A DNA stretch of 64,000 nt. Source: an uncultured Lachnospiraceae bacterium (GTDB taxonomy: Bacteria; Bacillota; Clostridia; Lachnospirales; Lachnospiraceae). Of this stretch, positions 24,881 to 33,823 are shown piece after piece. A program made the translations under genes and the position numbers. The stretch spans positions 62,001 to 126,000 of the forward strand of contig CAJUDM010000008.1 of assembly GCA_910584915.1 (NCBI GenBank), given 5' to 3'. A model generated the notes under the pieces. That model was not told where the DNA came from and did no database searches. It saw nothing but the letters and a program-made list of their open reading frames with translations. Every line of letters starts with the position of its first letter. Within the stretch, counting starts at the first letter, position 1.

Positions 24881-26344
24881 ATGAAAAAAATAGTGCAGAT
24901 GGACAGGAAGGGAGATATTGATACGAGACTGTTTAGATTAGTTGAAGCATTCGTCTGTTTTTTGTTACTGGTATTTTGTCTGATAGTTTCGGTTTTGTCA
25001 GGAAAAGTGACAGAGAGCAGAGTTTATAAAATTGAAAATACGGATAGGGAAGATGAGCAGGAAACCTCTGAGAAAGATGAGTGGAAAGGTGAGAATGCGG
25101 GGTATATTTTAGAGGGGGACAAATTAAGAGAAGGGAGAATCAGCGATACTGCGGAAGGTATTTGGGAAAAAACGGCAGTAGATAATGTGAAAAATATTCA
25201 GGAAATATGGCTTAAAGGGAATCAGAACCCCTACTTTTTTCCGAATGGCACGACAAATGTGATGTATGAGTATTGCACAGGGGGAAATGCCGAGGAAAAT
25301 GGCAGTGTGAAGTCAGGGCAGATAGAGATGTCTGTCTGTGTGGAGAGAACTTTTCGTGACGGCATTCTTTACAGCCTGAAACCGGCAGGTGGAGAAGAGG
25401 CCTTTGAAGACGGCGCAGACGGGCGGAAGGAAGGTCTGAATCCGGGATATTTTTTTGTACAGAGCGAAAAAATATATTTGATCCGTGATGTGGATATCGA
25501 TTCTGTCAGTTCAGCGGAAGAGCTGATGAGCGCCGGGACGGTTGTATGCCAGCCGGAATCGCAGAAAGAAGATTTTGACAAAAATATGACATATGGGCGA
25601 CATGAGTTTATAAAGGCGGCAGACGGAAAATGTGCGTTTTACAGTTATAGTGATGAGGCACCGTATTCTTATGAATATTTTGTCTGGCAGGAACAGAAAG
25701 GGCTGACAGAATACCGCAAAGGATATGGAACCGAAGAAGAGAGCGCTCTGCGGATGACAGGGGCAGAACAGAGCAGTTTTGTGGATGAAAAAGCATTTAA
25801 TCCATATTTTTTCCCGGACGGTACAACGGTAGCGGAATATGAGGGGGAATTTTGGCTTGACGGGCTTGACTGGACAGACAGCGGGATACATGTTGAGCTG
25901 GAAATCAGCAGGGAAAGAGTATTGGAAAATGGTATTTTGTATCAGATGAAAATCATGGATAATGAGGAACTGAGGTCTTGTGACAGCCTGCTGAGAGAAG
26001 AGGATAAGGCGCGCATGAACCTTGGATATTTCTATGTGCGGGCGGATAAGATTTACCGGATAGGAGATATGGAGATCAGACCAGGCATTTCGGAGGGGGA
26101 GCTGATGGATGCCGGGAGGATCGTATGCCAGCCGGAGCCGCGGGGAGTTTCTGAAGAACGTGATGAGGACTGGTGTTACGATAGTATACATATTATAGGG
26201 GACAGATGTTATTATTACAGAGGACAGGGGGGAGAAGGGACGAGTTACTGGGAGTGTTTTGTATGGCAGAAAGGATTCGGGCTGGTGGAGTACAGAAGCG
26301 GCTGGGGAGCCGGCAGAGATATGATTTATATTATGGAGAAATAG
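24881..26344 (+). CDS. Membrane-anchored protein with two copies of an unknown domain
   Basis: 487 residues. One transmembrane helix (VEAFVCFLLLVFCLIVSVLSG) is near the N-terminus, followed by an acidic Glu/Asp-rich linker and an extracellular region with two homologous copies of a roughly 180-residue domain. Each copy opens with NPYFFPNGTT or NPYFFPDGTT, continues with a RxFxDGILYxxK-like strand, LNPGYFFVQSEKIYLI or MNLGYFYVRADKIYRI, then a GxxVCQPE strand and FVWQ...GLxEYRxGxG at the end. I do not recognise the domain. GTG 24866 is an alternative start. The copies differ at many sites, so the duplication is old. Confidence 0.7.
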   Translation: MKKIVQMDRKGDIDTRLFRLVEAFVCFLLLVFCLIVSVLSGKVTESRVYKIENTDREDEQETSEKDEWKGENAGYILEGDKLREGRISDTAEGIWEKTAVDNVKNIQEIWLKGNQNPYFFPNGTTNVMYEYCTGGNAEENGSVKSGQIEMSVCVERTFRDGILYSLKPAGGEEAFEDGADGRKEGLNPGYFFVQSEKIYLIRDVDIDSVSSAEELMSAGTVVCQPESQKEDFDKNMTYGRHEFIKAADGKCAFYSYSDEAPYSYEYFVWQEQKGLTEYRKGYGTEEESALRMTGAEQSSFVDEKAFNPYFFPDGTTVAEYEGEFWLDGLDWTDSGIHVELEISRERVLENGILYQMKIMDNEELRSCDSLLREEDKARMNLGYFYVRADKIYRIGDMEIRPGISEGELMDAGRIVCQPEPRGVSEERDEDWCYDSIHIIGDRCYYYRGQGGEGTSYWECFVWQKGFGLVEYRSGWGAGRDMIYIMEK

Positions 26345-26412
26345 TGGAATAGAATAACAAAAAACGCCCATACTGAAAATAACCGTGTATCGGAGAAAGA
26401 GAGGGTTTTGGT

Positions 26413-26841
26413 ATGGGCATGATCATAGCGATCGTATCCGGCGCCCTGATGAGCATCCAGGGCGTTTTTAATACGAAGGTGACAGAACAGACGGGGGTGT
26501 GGACGGCGAACGCTTTTGTGCAGTTTACGGCGCTGCTCGTCTGTCTCGGGGCGTGGGCTGCGGTGGAGAGGAACTCTTTTATGGGAATCATGAAAGTGGA
26601 GCCGAAATATATGCTTTTAGGGGGCGTGATGGGGGCGGCGATCACCTGGACCGTCATCCAGAGCATGAAGAGCCTCGGCCCCGCCAAAGCGGTGCTGTTT
26701 ATCGTGGTGGCGCAGATCTTAGTGGCGTATCTGATAGAACTGTTCGGTATTTTCGGGGCGGATAAACAGCAGTTTGAGATGAAAAAGCTGATCGGGATGG
26801 CGCTCGCCATCGTCGGTATTATTATTTTTAAATGGGAATAA
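26413..26841 (+). CDS. DMT-superfamily (YdcZ/DUF606-like) transporter
   Basis: 142-residue membrane protein with about five hydrophobic helices (MIIAIVSGALMSIQGVFNTK, then AFVQFTALLVCLGAWAA, MLLGGVMGAAITWTVIQSM, AVLFIVVAQILVAYLIELFG, IGMALAIVGIIIF). It is the length and pattern of the half-size YdcZ family, whose members dimerise to form the ten-helix DMT unit. The substrate is unknown. The gene is monocistronic with AGAGAGGG upstream. Confidence 0.82.
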   Translation: MGMIIAIVSGALMSIQGVFNTKVTEQTGVWTANAFVQFTALLVCLGAWAAVERNSFMGIMKVEPKYMLLGGVMGAAITWTVIQSMKSLGPAKAVLFIVVAQILVAYLIELFGIFGADKQQFEMKKLIGMALAIVGIIIFKWE

Positions 26842-26977
26842 AGTTCTTGTAAAATGGCGGGCTTTGGCATACAATAAATCTATGCCGTGAAAAGACGGCG
26901 AAGGGGCTTCTTTTTCGCATGGAAACCATAATGCCTGGTACAGGGCGGATCCATATTGTGTCAGGCGGAGGATACTG

Positions 26978-27010
26978 CGGGATCATAAGAAATACGAGAG
27001 ATGATCCCGG
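26978..27010 (+). promoter_or_regulatory. Leader hairpin before the ComEA-like gene
   Basis: GGGATCAT and ATGATCCC form a perfect 8-bp stem ending about 35 nt before ATG 27044. A smaller GCCGT/ACGGC stem lies at 26882-26898. A role in expression of the competence-like gene is possible but not shown. Confidence 0.4.
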
Positions 27011-27043
27011 CGGCGAATGCTAAAAATGCGGAAAGGAAAAAGA

Positions 27044-27922
27044 ATGAGATCAGATAGAAATACAGCAGTTTCAGGACGAAGCCTGAGGACAGGCTTATTA
27101 GTGGTACGTTTTTTTGTTTCTGTGTGTGTGTTCTGTATGCTGGCTGGCTGCGGGACGGAGAGCAGGCTGCTCTCGGAACTCAGACAGGAGGCGCTGGCGG
27201 AAGATCATACGGAGGCAGCCGGCGGAGAAGGGAGCGGAGCTTCATCAGGAGAGGACGCGGCGCCGGCGGATAGAAACCAGGCGGGAGAAGATTCGGGATC
27301 GGATGAAGGAGTCCTCCCGGATGGCGCCTGTAAAAATGACGGCGCCCTGGCGGAGACCGGCAGAACCCCTCAGTCAGGAGAAGCAGGGAACGGCGCGGGT
27401 GATGTGGAGAATATGATCGTCCATGTCTGTGGTGCTGTGACCAATCCGGGAGTGTATGAGCTGCCGCAGGGAAGCCGGTTTTATGAAGCGGTCGAGGCGG
27501 CGGGCGGTTTTGCGGAGGGTGCCTGCCGGGATCATCTGAATATGGCGGCGCCGCTCGCGGATGGAAGCAGGCTGGAGATTCCTCTGACGGAGGAGATTCT
27601 GGCAAGGGAGGCGGCGGAGAGCACAGCCGGAGCGCCTGACGGGGGAGAAAGAGGAAAAGAGTATAGTTATTATACTCCGCCGGAGATGCCCGAGCAGGGG
27701 GCGGGAGATGGCGGAACCTCCGGGGATGGGACCGTAAATATCAATACAGCGGATATCGCCGGGCTCTGTGAACTGCCCGGCATTGGTGAAGGGCGGGCGA
27801 AAGCGATCATCGAGTACAGGGAAAGACAGGGCGGATTTCAGAAAAAGGAAGATATCATGCAGGTCTCCGGCATCGGCGAGAAGATGTATGCGAGGATGGA
27901 GGAGTATCTGAGAGTGGAGTGA
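27044..27922 (+). CDS. comEA: ComEA-like lipoprotein: SLBB plus helix-hairpin-helix DNA-binding domain
   Basis: 292 residues. A signal peptide ends in the lipobox CMLAGCG, so the protein should be lipid-anchored outside the membrane. A long acidic low-complexity linker follows, then an SLBB domain (VHVCGAVTNPGVYELPQG) and two helix-hairpin-helix motifs at the C-terminus (NINTADIAGLCELPGIGEGR, then IMQVSGIGEKMYARME). ComEA binds incoming DNA and hands it to ComEC, which lies 3.3 kb downstream. GAAAGGA supports ATG 27044 over earlier ATGs at 27017 and 27026. Classical Bacillus ComEA has a transmembrane anchor rather than a lipobox. Confidence 0.88.
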   Translation: MRSDRNTAVSGRSLRTGLLVVRFFVSVCVFCMLAGCGTESRLLSELRQEALAEDHTEAAGGEGSGASSGEDAAPADRNQAGEDSGSDEGVLPDGACKNDGALAETGRTPQSGEAGNGAGDVENMIVHVCGAVTNPGVYELPQGSRFYEAVEAAGGFAEGACRDHLNMAAPLADGSRLEIPLTEEILAREAAESTAGAPDGGERGKEYSYYTPPEMPEQGAGDGGTSGDGTVNINTADIAGLCELPGIGEGRAKAIIEYRERQGGFQKKEDIMQVSGIGEKMYARMEEYLRVE

Positions 27923-27963
27923 GGCGGTCCGGCAAAGGCTGAGGCTGATATGTGAGGTAGGAG

Positions 27964-28653
27964 ATGGCAAAAAGGGTTTTAGTGGTAGATGACGAGAAGC
28001 TGATCGTGAAGGGTATCCGGTTCAGCCTGGAACAGGACGGCATGGAAGTGGACTGTGCCTACGACGGCGAGGAAGCGTTAGAGAAGGCAAGGAACAATAC
28101 ATATGATATTATTCTTCTGGATGTGATGCTGCCGAAGCTGACAGGGTTTGAGGTCTGCCAGCAGATCAGGGAGTTTTCGAGTGTGCCGGTGGTGATGCTG
28201 ACGGCAAAGGGCGATGATATGGATAAGATCCTGGGGCTTGATTACGGCGCGGATGACTATATCACAAAACCCTTTAATATCCTGGAGGTGAAGGCGAGGC
28301 TCAAGGCTATCATGCGCCGGACCGTGCCGAGGGAGGAGAAAAAGGACAGGAACACGGTGCTCGAGAGCGGTGAGATGCGGGTAAACAGGGAAGACCGGAG
28401 AGTATATATTTCCGATAAGGAGATAAATCTGACATCAAAAGAGTTTGAGGTGTTAGAGCTTCTGATGGCGAATCCGGGCAAGGTGTACAGCAGAGAGAAT
28501 CTGTTGAAGAGCGTCTGGGGTGTGGATTATCCGGGGGATGTGCGGACAGTGGATGTGCATGTCAGGAGGCTGAGGGAGAAGATTGAGAACAGCCCGAGCG
28601 AACCGAAGTTTGTTCAGACGAAGTGGGGCGTGGGCTATTACTTCAAAGAGTAG
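27964..28653 (+). CDS. OmpR/PhoB-family response regulator
   Basis: 229 residues. The receiver domain has the acidic pocket VDDE at residues 8-11, phospho-acceptor Asp53 (IILLDVMLP) and switch residues MLTAKGD and YITKPF. A winged-helix DNA-binding domain follows (NLTSKEFEVLELLMANPGKV, then VDVHVRRLREKIE). It is close to WalR/PhoP regulators. The kinase gene starts 17 bp downstream, so the two form one system. Confidence 0.95.
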   Translation: MAKRVLVVDDEKLIVKGIRFSLEQDGMEVDCAYDGEEALEKARNNTYDIILLDVMLPKLTGFEVCQQIREFSSVPVVMLTAKGDDMDKILGLDYGADDYITKPFNILEVKARLKAIMRRTVPREEKKDRNTVLESGEMRVNREDRRVYISDKEINLTSKEFEVLELLMANPGKVYSRENLLKSVWGVDYPGDVRTVDVHVRRLREKIENSPSEPKFVQTKWGVGYYFKE

Positions 28654-28670
28654 AATGGGAAAATAAGAGA

Positions 28671-30149
28671 ATGTTCTATCGTTGGGAAGATTTCAAATCG
28701 AAAGTCAAATCTTTGAGAAGCCTGAAAATGAGGATATTCATACTGATACTGCTGGCGGGATTTATCCCCAGTTTCTGTATGCAGTACGGTATTTTACAAA
28801 ACTATGAGACCCGCGCTATCTCGGTGCGGATCTCGGAAGTGCAGGCACAGCTGAAAATACTGGCAAATCATCTGATCACCTACAATTATCTGCAGGATAC
28901 ATCCTCACCGGTCATCAACGCGGAGCTTGAGCAGCTCTCCAATCTGTACGGGGGGCGTGTTCTGATCATTTCGGGAAATCTGAAGGTAGTAAAAGACACT
29001 TATGGCATCAGTGAGGGGAAGACTATCATCTCTGAGGAAGTGGTAAAATGCTTCAGAGGAGAGAGTATGTCCAACTATGACAAGGATCTGGGTTATATTG
29101 AGATGACGATCCCTATCTCGGAGACGGTAAACATGAAATCTCCGCAGACAGGGGCGGAGGAAGTGAAGGAGACAGTAAAGGGTGTGATGCTGATAGGTAT
29201 CTCCTGTGACACGATCCATAAGACAATGGACATTCTGAGCAATAAGGCAAACATCCTGCTTTTGATCATGATGATCATTATATTGGGGTTTGCGCTTCTT
29301 TTGTCAAATTTTATGGTAAACCCGTTGAACAGGGTGACGATGGCGATCAATGAAGTGACGGAAGGTTTCTCCGACAAGGCGATAAACGTGCCGGACTATG
29401 CCGAGACGGTACATATCATCGATGCTTTTAACCAGCTTCTCGGCAGGATGAAGGTTCTGGATGACTCGAGGCAGGAGTTTGTGTCGAACGTCTCGCATGA
29501 ATTGAAGACGCCGATCACTTCCATGAAAGTGCTGGCAGATTCGCTGTTGTCGCAGGAGGATGTGCCGGTGGAACTGTACCGGGAGTTTATGGAGGATATC
29601 GCCAGAGAGATCGACAGGGAGAATAAGATCATTACAGACCTGTTGTCGCTTGTCAAGATGGATAAAAAAGTGGCGAGTATGAACATCACGGAAGTAAACA
29701 TGAACGAGTTGACGGAGGTGATCTTAAAGCGCCTCCGCCCGATCGCCAGAAAGCGGGATATCGAGGTGACGTTTGAGAGTATCCGGCCGGTGAAAGCGAC
29801 GGTGGATGAGGTGAAGATCAGCCTTGTGATATCCAATCTGGTGGAAAATGCCGTGAAATACAATAAGGAAAACGGCTGGGTGAAGGTAGTGCTGGACGCG
29901 GACCATCAGTTCTTTACCCTGACGATCAACGATTCCGGCATCGGCATTCCGCCAGAGGAGATCGGGCATATTTATGAGAGGTTTTACCGCGTGGATAAAT
30001 CGCATTCGCGGGAGATAGGAGGGACAGGGCTCGGGCTCGCTATTACGAGAAGCGCGGTGCTAATGCACAGGGGATCCATCCGCGTGGAGAGCAGCCCCGG
30101 GGAGGGAACAAGTTTTGTCGTGAAGATACCGCTCAATTATAAGGCATAG
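28671..30149 (+). CDS. Membrane sensor histidine kinase (WalK/PhoR type)
   Basis: 492 residues: transmembrane helix 1 (MRIFILILLAGFIPSFCMQYG), an extracytoplasmic sensor domain of about 140 residues, transmembrane helix 2 (ILLLIMMIIILGFALLLSNFM), HAMP linker, HisKA with phospho-acceptor His276 in VSNVSHELKTPITSMK, and an ATPase domain with N box (NLVENAVKYNKENG), G1 (DSGIGIPPEE) and G2 (GGTGLGLAI). ATG 28671 fits the helix position better than an earlier in-frame start. It partners the regulator upstream. The target genes are not shown by sequence, but cell-envelope or competence control would fit the neighbours. Confidence 0.94.
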   Translation: MFYRWEDFKSKVKSLRSLKMRIFILILLAGFIPSFCMQYGILQNYETRAISVRISEVQAQLKILANHLITYNYLQDTSSPVINAELEQLSNLYGGRVLIISGNLKVVKDTYGISEGKTIISEEVVKCFRGESMSNYDKDLGYIEMTIPISETVNMKSPQTGAEEVKETVKGVMLIGISCDTIHKTMDILSNKANILLLIMMIIILGFALLLSNFMVNPLNRVTMAINEVTEGFSDKAINVPDYAETVHIIDAFNQLLGRMKVLDDSRQEFVSNVSHELKTPITSMKVLADSLLSQEDVPVELYREFMEDIAREIDRENKIITDLLSLVKMDKKVASMNITEVNMNELTEVILKRLRPIARKRDIEVTFESIRPVKATVDEVKISLVISNLVENAVKYNKENGWVKVVLDADHQFFTLTINDSGIGIPPEEIGHIYERFYRVDKSHSREIGGTGLGLAITRSAVLMHRGSIRVESSPGEGTSFVVKIPLNYKA

Positions 30150-30258
30150 TAACGACATATGAATGGGACAGCCTTATGATCACAGGGCGCAGTGCTGCGC
30201 TGGCAGACTGCCGTTTAGTGATAAGCGCTGCAGTAGATGAGTGAGTTTGAGGATCAGT

Positions 30259-31191
30259 ATGGGAAAGAAGAGTATTGGATGTTTTCTGTTGCTGCTATTT
30301 GTGACATGCCTGTCATCATGCGGCAGGGCAAAAGAAGAGGGCAGATACAGCTATGATATTTACTATGTCAATAAAGATGCCACCCGTGTGGTTTATGAAG
30401 AGTATGTGACAGATACGTCAGCGGAGGATATGGACAGGCTGCTGCAGGAGTTGATCGCGCAGATGAAGGACACATCGGATAGGCCGGAGCTTCTTGTGCC
30501 CCTGTCGGATGCATTTCAGAGCTACACACTGATCGAAGGACAGATGAACCTGGATTTTCAGGAGAGTTATCTCAAGCAGGAGCCGATTGCCGAGGTGCTC
30601 GGCAGGGCGGCTGTGGTGCGGACATTGACTCAGGTGAGAGGCATCGACACCATCACATTCTCTGTGCAGGGGGAGGCGCTTGCCGATGTCACCGGTGTGC
30701 CGGTGGGCGCCATGGCGGAAGATTCTTTTATCGACAATGCGGGTACGGAGATCAATGCCTATGTGGATGCGGAATTCCGCCTCTATTTCGCCAATAAAGA
30801 GGGCGATAAGCTGACGGAAGTGAGCAGAAATGTAATATACAACAGCAATATTTCCATGGAGCAGCAGGTCGTGGAGGAGTTGATCAAAGGACCTGTGAAG
30901 GATGGAAATACAGAGAGTGAAGCGGGTTTCCCGACTATCAATCCGGCGGTGACGGTACTGAGCGTGACGGTGAGGGACAGGGTATGTTATGTAAATCTGA
31001 GTGAGGAGTTTCTGACGTCGGACTATGATGTGACATCCCAGGTGGCGCTGTATTCCATCGTGAATTCCCTGGTGGAGCTGCCGGGAGTGAATAAAGTACA
31101 GATATCGATAGATGGTGACACAAATGTCACATACAGGGACAGCGTCAGCCTGACGACAGTATTTGAGAGAAATCTGGATATCGTGGAGTGA
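30259..31191 (+). CDS. GerMN-domain lipoprotein
   Basis: 310 residues with a lipoprotein signal (FLLLLFVTCLSSCG). Two GerMN-like domains follow: one with YDIYYVNKDATRVVYEEY and one with AYVDAEFRLYFANKEGDKL and VVEELIKGP. The spore protein GerM and LpqB-type proteins share these domains. Next to a WalK-like kinase, a LpqB-like role in envelope sensing is conceivable, as in MtrAB-LpqB, but that is inference. GAGG before ATG 30259 sets the start. The comEC gene follows after 24 bp. Confidence 0.86.
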   Translation: MGKKSIGCFLLLLFVTCLSSCGRAKEEGRYSYDIYYVNKDATRVVYEEYVTDTSAEDMDRLLQELIAQMKDTSDRPELLVPLSDAFQSYTLIEGQMNLDFQESYLKQEPIAEVLGRAAVVRTLTQVRGIDTITFSVQGEALADVTGVPVGAMAEDSFIDNAGTEINAYVDAEFRLYFANKEGDKLTEVSRNVIYNSNISMEQQVVEELIKGPVKDGNTESEAGFPTINPAVTVLSVTVRDRVCYVNLSEEFLTSDYDVTSQVALYSIVNSLVELPGVNKVQISIDGDTNVTYRDSVSLTTVFERNLDIVE

Positions 31192-31215
31192 TGTCTGCCC
31201 CGGAATGGAGGAAAA

Positions 31216-33690
31216 ATGCAGATAAGAAGGCCGTTATGCCTGGCCTCTCTTATCTTCGTGCTGTTAGTGATGTGCTGTGTATACGGCGGGGAGCGGCAGG
31301 AGGATGCTTTGCCGGAGGAAGGGGAAAGGATCACCCTGACCGGGATAGTCAAAAATAAGGAATATCGTGTCATGTATGGCGCTGAGGTTCCTGTCCTGTA
31401 TGTCAGCAGTGCGGAAGATAAAAATGACAGGCAAGTCATGTGCTGTATGACGGGCTGGCAGGGAGGCGGAACGCTTCCGTGTATGGGTGATGCCGTCAGG
31501 GTTTCCGGAAAGGTATCCCTCTTCCGGGAAGCAGGTAATCCGGGGGAATTTGACTCCGGGGAGTATTATCAGATCTTAAACATTTCTTATAAATTAAATC
31601 AGACGGAGATTCTGGAGTGTTCAGGTTCAGGTTTCACATTACAGGAAAGATTATTTCAGTTTAGATGCGATTGTTCGGAAATACTGGAGAACATATATCC
31701 GCCGAAGGAGGCTTCGGTGTTAAAAGCGATGCTTTTGGGGGAAAAGAGTTCTCTGGATGAGGAGATCAAAGAACTTTATCAGCTGAACGGGCTGATACAT
31801 ATCCTCTCGATCTCAGGGCTTCATATTTCGCTTCTCGGCATGGCGGTTTCCGGGCTTTTGAAAAAGTGCGGCGCGCGCATCTGGCTGAGAGCACCGGCCG
31901 CCATAGGGATCATGTGGTGCTACGGCCTGATGACAGGGATGGGAGTTTCGACATGGAGGGCAGTCTTCATGTTTGCTCTGCACCTTTTGGCGGAACTGTT
32001 TGGCAGGACTTATGATATGCTGACTGCACTGTCACTTGCGGCTGTCCTGATGCTGGCAGAGCAGCCGCTTTTTGTTATGCACAGCGGGTTTCTTTTGTCC
32101 TTCGGAGCTGTGCTGGGAATCGGAGCGGTACTTCCGTGGTGGAAGGAGATGTTCAGGCAGCTTGCGGGGAGAAGGGCGGCGGACAGGGGAGAAGAAATAA
32201 AAAGAAGGGATGCCGGGAAAAAAGGGAAGAAAAAGGAACCGGTGGGAATTGGCAGGATCATGGAAAAACAATCGTGGGGATCTGCCGGGAAACGGTTGTG
32301 CGGCCTGATGGCGGAAGGGCTTTGCCTGAGCACGGCGATAGCGGCCGCTGCCCTGCCGGTCCTGCTCTGCTTCTATTATACATATCCGGTCTATTCCCTG
32401 CTCCTCAATCTTTATGTGATACCGCTTATGAGCCTGGTGCTGGCCTTCGGGATGCTGTCCCTGGCGCTCGGGTTCATACTGCCGGGAGCCGCGTTTTTTC
32501 CCGGGCTGCCGGGCAGATCGATCCTGTGGCTCTATGAGGTTTCGTGCAGGGGGGCTCTGCGCCTGCCGGGCGGGATCAGGATCGGCGGCAGGCCTGAACC
32601 GTGGCAGGTCATGATTTATTACATTGTGCTGGCAGGGCTCGTCCTGTGGCACAATCTGACGGAGGAGGAAAACTGTAAGAGGGGATGGAACGACGGCAAA
32701 ATAAAAGGGAAAGAAGCTATTCATAAAAAATACAGAAGGATGAAATGGAAAAGGGAGGGATATGATGCGGGAAATAAAGTGAGATTTCCCGGAATCCCCG
32801 CAATCTGTCAGTGGCTTCTTGTGCTGGGGGTATGCTGGCTGCTTCTCGTGCGTCCTTTTTCGGGATTCAAGGTGTCCTTTCTGGATGTGGGGCAGGGTGA
32901 CTGTATCGTGATGCGCAATGGGAACGGGAACTGCTACATGATGGATGGCGGCTCCACCAGCAAGTCAAAAGTGGGAGAGTATCAGATACTGCCGTTTCTG
33001 GAGAGCGAAGGGATCGGGGAGCTGGAGGCGGTTTTTGTGACGCATTCCGACGAGGATCATATATCTGGTATCCTGGAACTGATGGAGCAGTCTGTGTACG
33101 GCGTCAGGATAAAAAGCCTGGTGCTGCCGGACGCTTCGGAGAAGATAAAAGAGGAAAAGCTTTTTGTGCTGCGGGAACGGGCGGCAGAATACGGTATTCC
33201 GGTCTTCTATATCGGGCGGGGAGATGTGGTGCAGGACAGAAAACTGAGATTCACCTGCCTGGGGCCGGAAAAAGGAATTGCGACTGATGAAGTCAACGAG
33301 ATATCCACTGTGCTCTACGCGGAGTATGGGGACTTCCGCATGCTGCTGACGGGGGATGTGACCGGGGAGCCGGAAGAAGAACTGCTCGCGGAGTTAGAGG
33401 GAAGAGAGCCGCTCACTGTGCTGAAGGTTGCGCACCACGGCTCAAAGTATTCGACGCCGGAGGAACTCCTGGAATTGACCAATCCGGTCATAGCAGTCAT
33501 TTCCGCCGGGAAGGATAACCGTTACGGTCACCCACATGAGGAACTGATGGATCGGCTGAGAGAGCAGGGGTGCCGCATCTGTCAGACGTCGGAGGGGGGA
33601 GCTGTGATGATGGAGGTGAAGGGCGGCAGGATACAGGTGGAGGAATACTTGAGGAGGAAGCCGTGGGAGAATGCGGAAGAGAAAGGCTGA
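31216..33690 (+). CDS. comEC: ComEC/Rec2-family DNA uptake channel with metallo-beta-lactamase domain
   Basis: 824 residues: an N-terminal OB-like DUF4131 region with one helix, the polytopic Competence domain (motif LNGLIHILSISGLHISLLGM, then about eight further helices), and a C-terminal metallo-beta-lactamase-like domain (SFLDVGQGDCIVM, FVTHSDEDHISG, VLKVAHHGSKYSTPEE). A charged, Lys/Arg-rich stretch around residues 315-345 interrupts the membrane region. ComEC carries single-stranded DNA across the membrane, and the C-terminal domain may degrade the other strand. GGAGGAAAA sets the start. Many non-transformable Clostridia keep this gene, so competence itself is not proven. Confidence 0.94.
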   Translation: MQIRRPLCLASLIFVLLVMCCVYGGERQEDALPEEGERITLTGIVKNKEYRVMYGAEVPVLYVSSAEDKNDRQVMCCMTGWQGGGTLPCMGDAVRVSGKVSLFREAGNPGEFDSGEYYQILNISYKLNQTEILECSGSGFTLQERLFQFRCDCSEILENIYPPKEASVLKAMLLGEKSSLDEEIKELYQLNGLIHILSISGLHISLLGMAVSGLLKKCGARIWLRAPAAIGIMWCYGLMTGMGVSTWRAVFMFALHLLAELFGRTYDMLTALSLAAVLMLAEQPLFVMHSGFLLSFGAVLGIGAVLPWWKEMFRQLAGRRAADRGEEIKRRDAGKKGKKKEPVGIGRIMEKQSWGSAGKRLCGLMAEGLCLSTAIAAAALPVLLCFYYTYPVYSLLLNLYVIPLMSLVLAFGMLSLALGFILPGAAFFPGLPGRSILWLYEVSCRGALRLPGGIRIGGRPEPWQVMIYYIVLAGLVLWHNLTEEENCKRGWNDGKIKGKEAIHKKYRRMKWKREGYDAGNKVRFPGIPAICQWLLVLGVCWLLLVRPFSGFKVSFLDVGQGDCIVMRNGNGNCYMMDGGSTSKSKVGEYQILPFLESEGIGELEAVFVTHSDEDHISGILELMEQSVYGVRIKSLVLPDASEKIKEEKLFVLRERAAEYGIPVFYIGRGDVVQDRKLRFTCLGPEKGIATDEVNEISTVLYAEYGDFRMLLTGDVTGEPEEELLAELEGREPLTVLKVAHHGSKYSTPEELLELTNPVIAVISAGKDNRYGHPHEELMDRLREQGCRICQTSEGGAVMMEVKGGRIQVEEYLRRKPWENAEEKG

Positions 33691-33730
33691 AGGAAGATAT
33701 GGACGGGGAAGCCCGGGGAAAATATAGAAC

Positions 33731-33758
33731 TTGACAAATAGCGGAAAGAAGATAAAAT
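33731..33758 (+). promoter_or_regulatory. SigA-type promoter for holA
   Basis: TTGACA (33731-33736), 16-bp spacer, TAAAAT (33753-33758), about 65 bp before ATG 33824. This separates holA from the comEC transcript. Confidence 0.72.
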
Positions 33759-33823
33759 GTAACTCACAGTGCGATGCAGCTGTTTGCAGAGAGCGCAGAG
33801 ATTGACGGAAAGGGCGGTTTACC

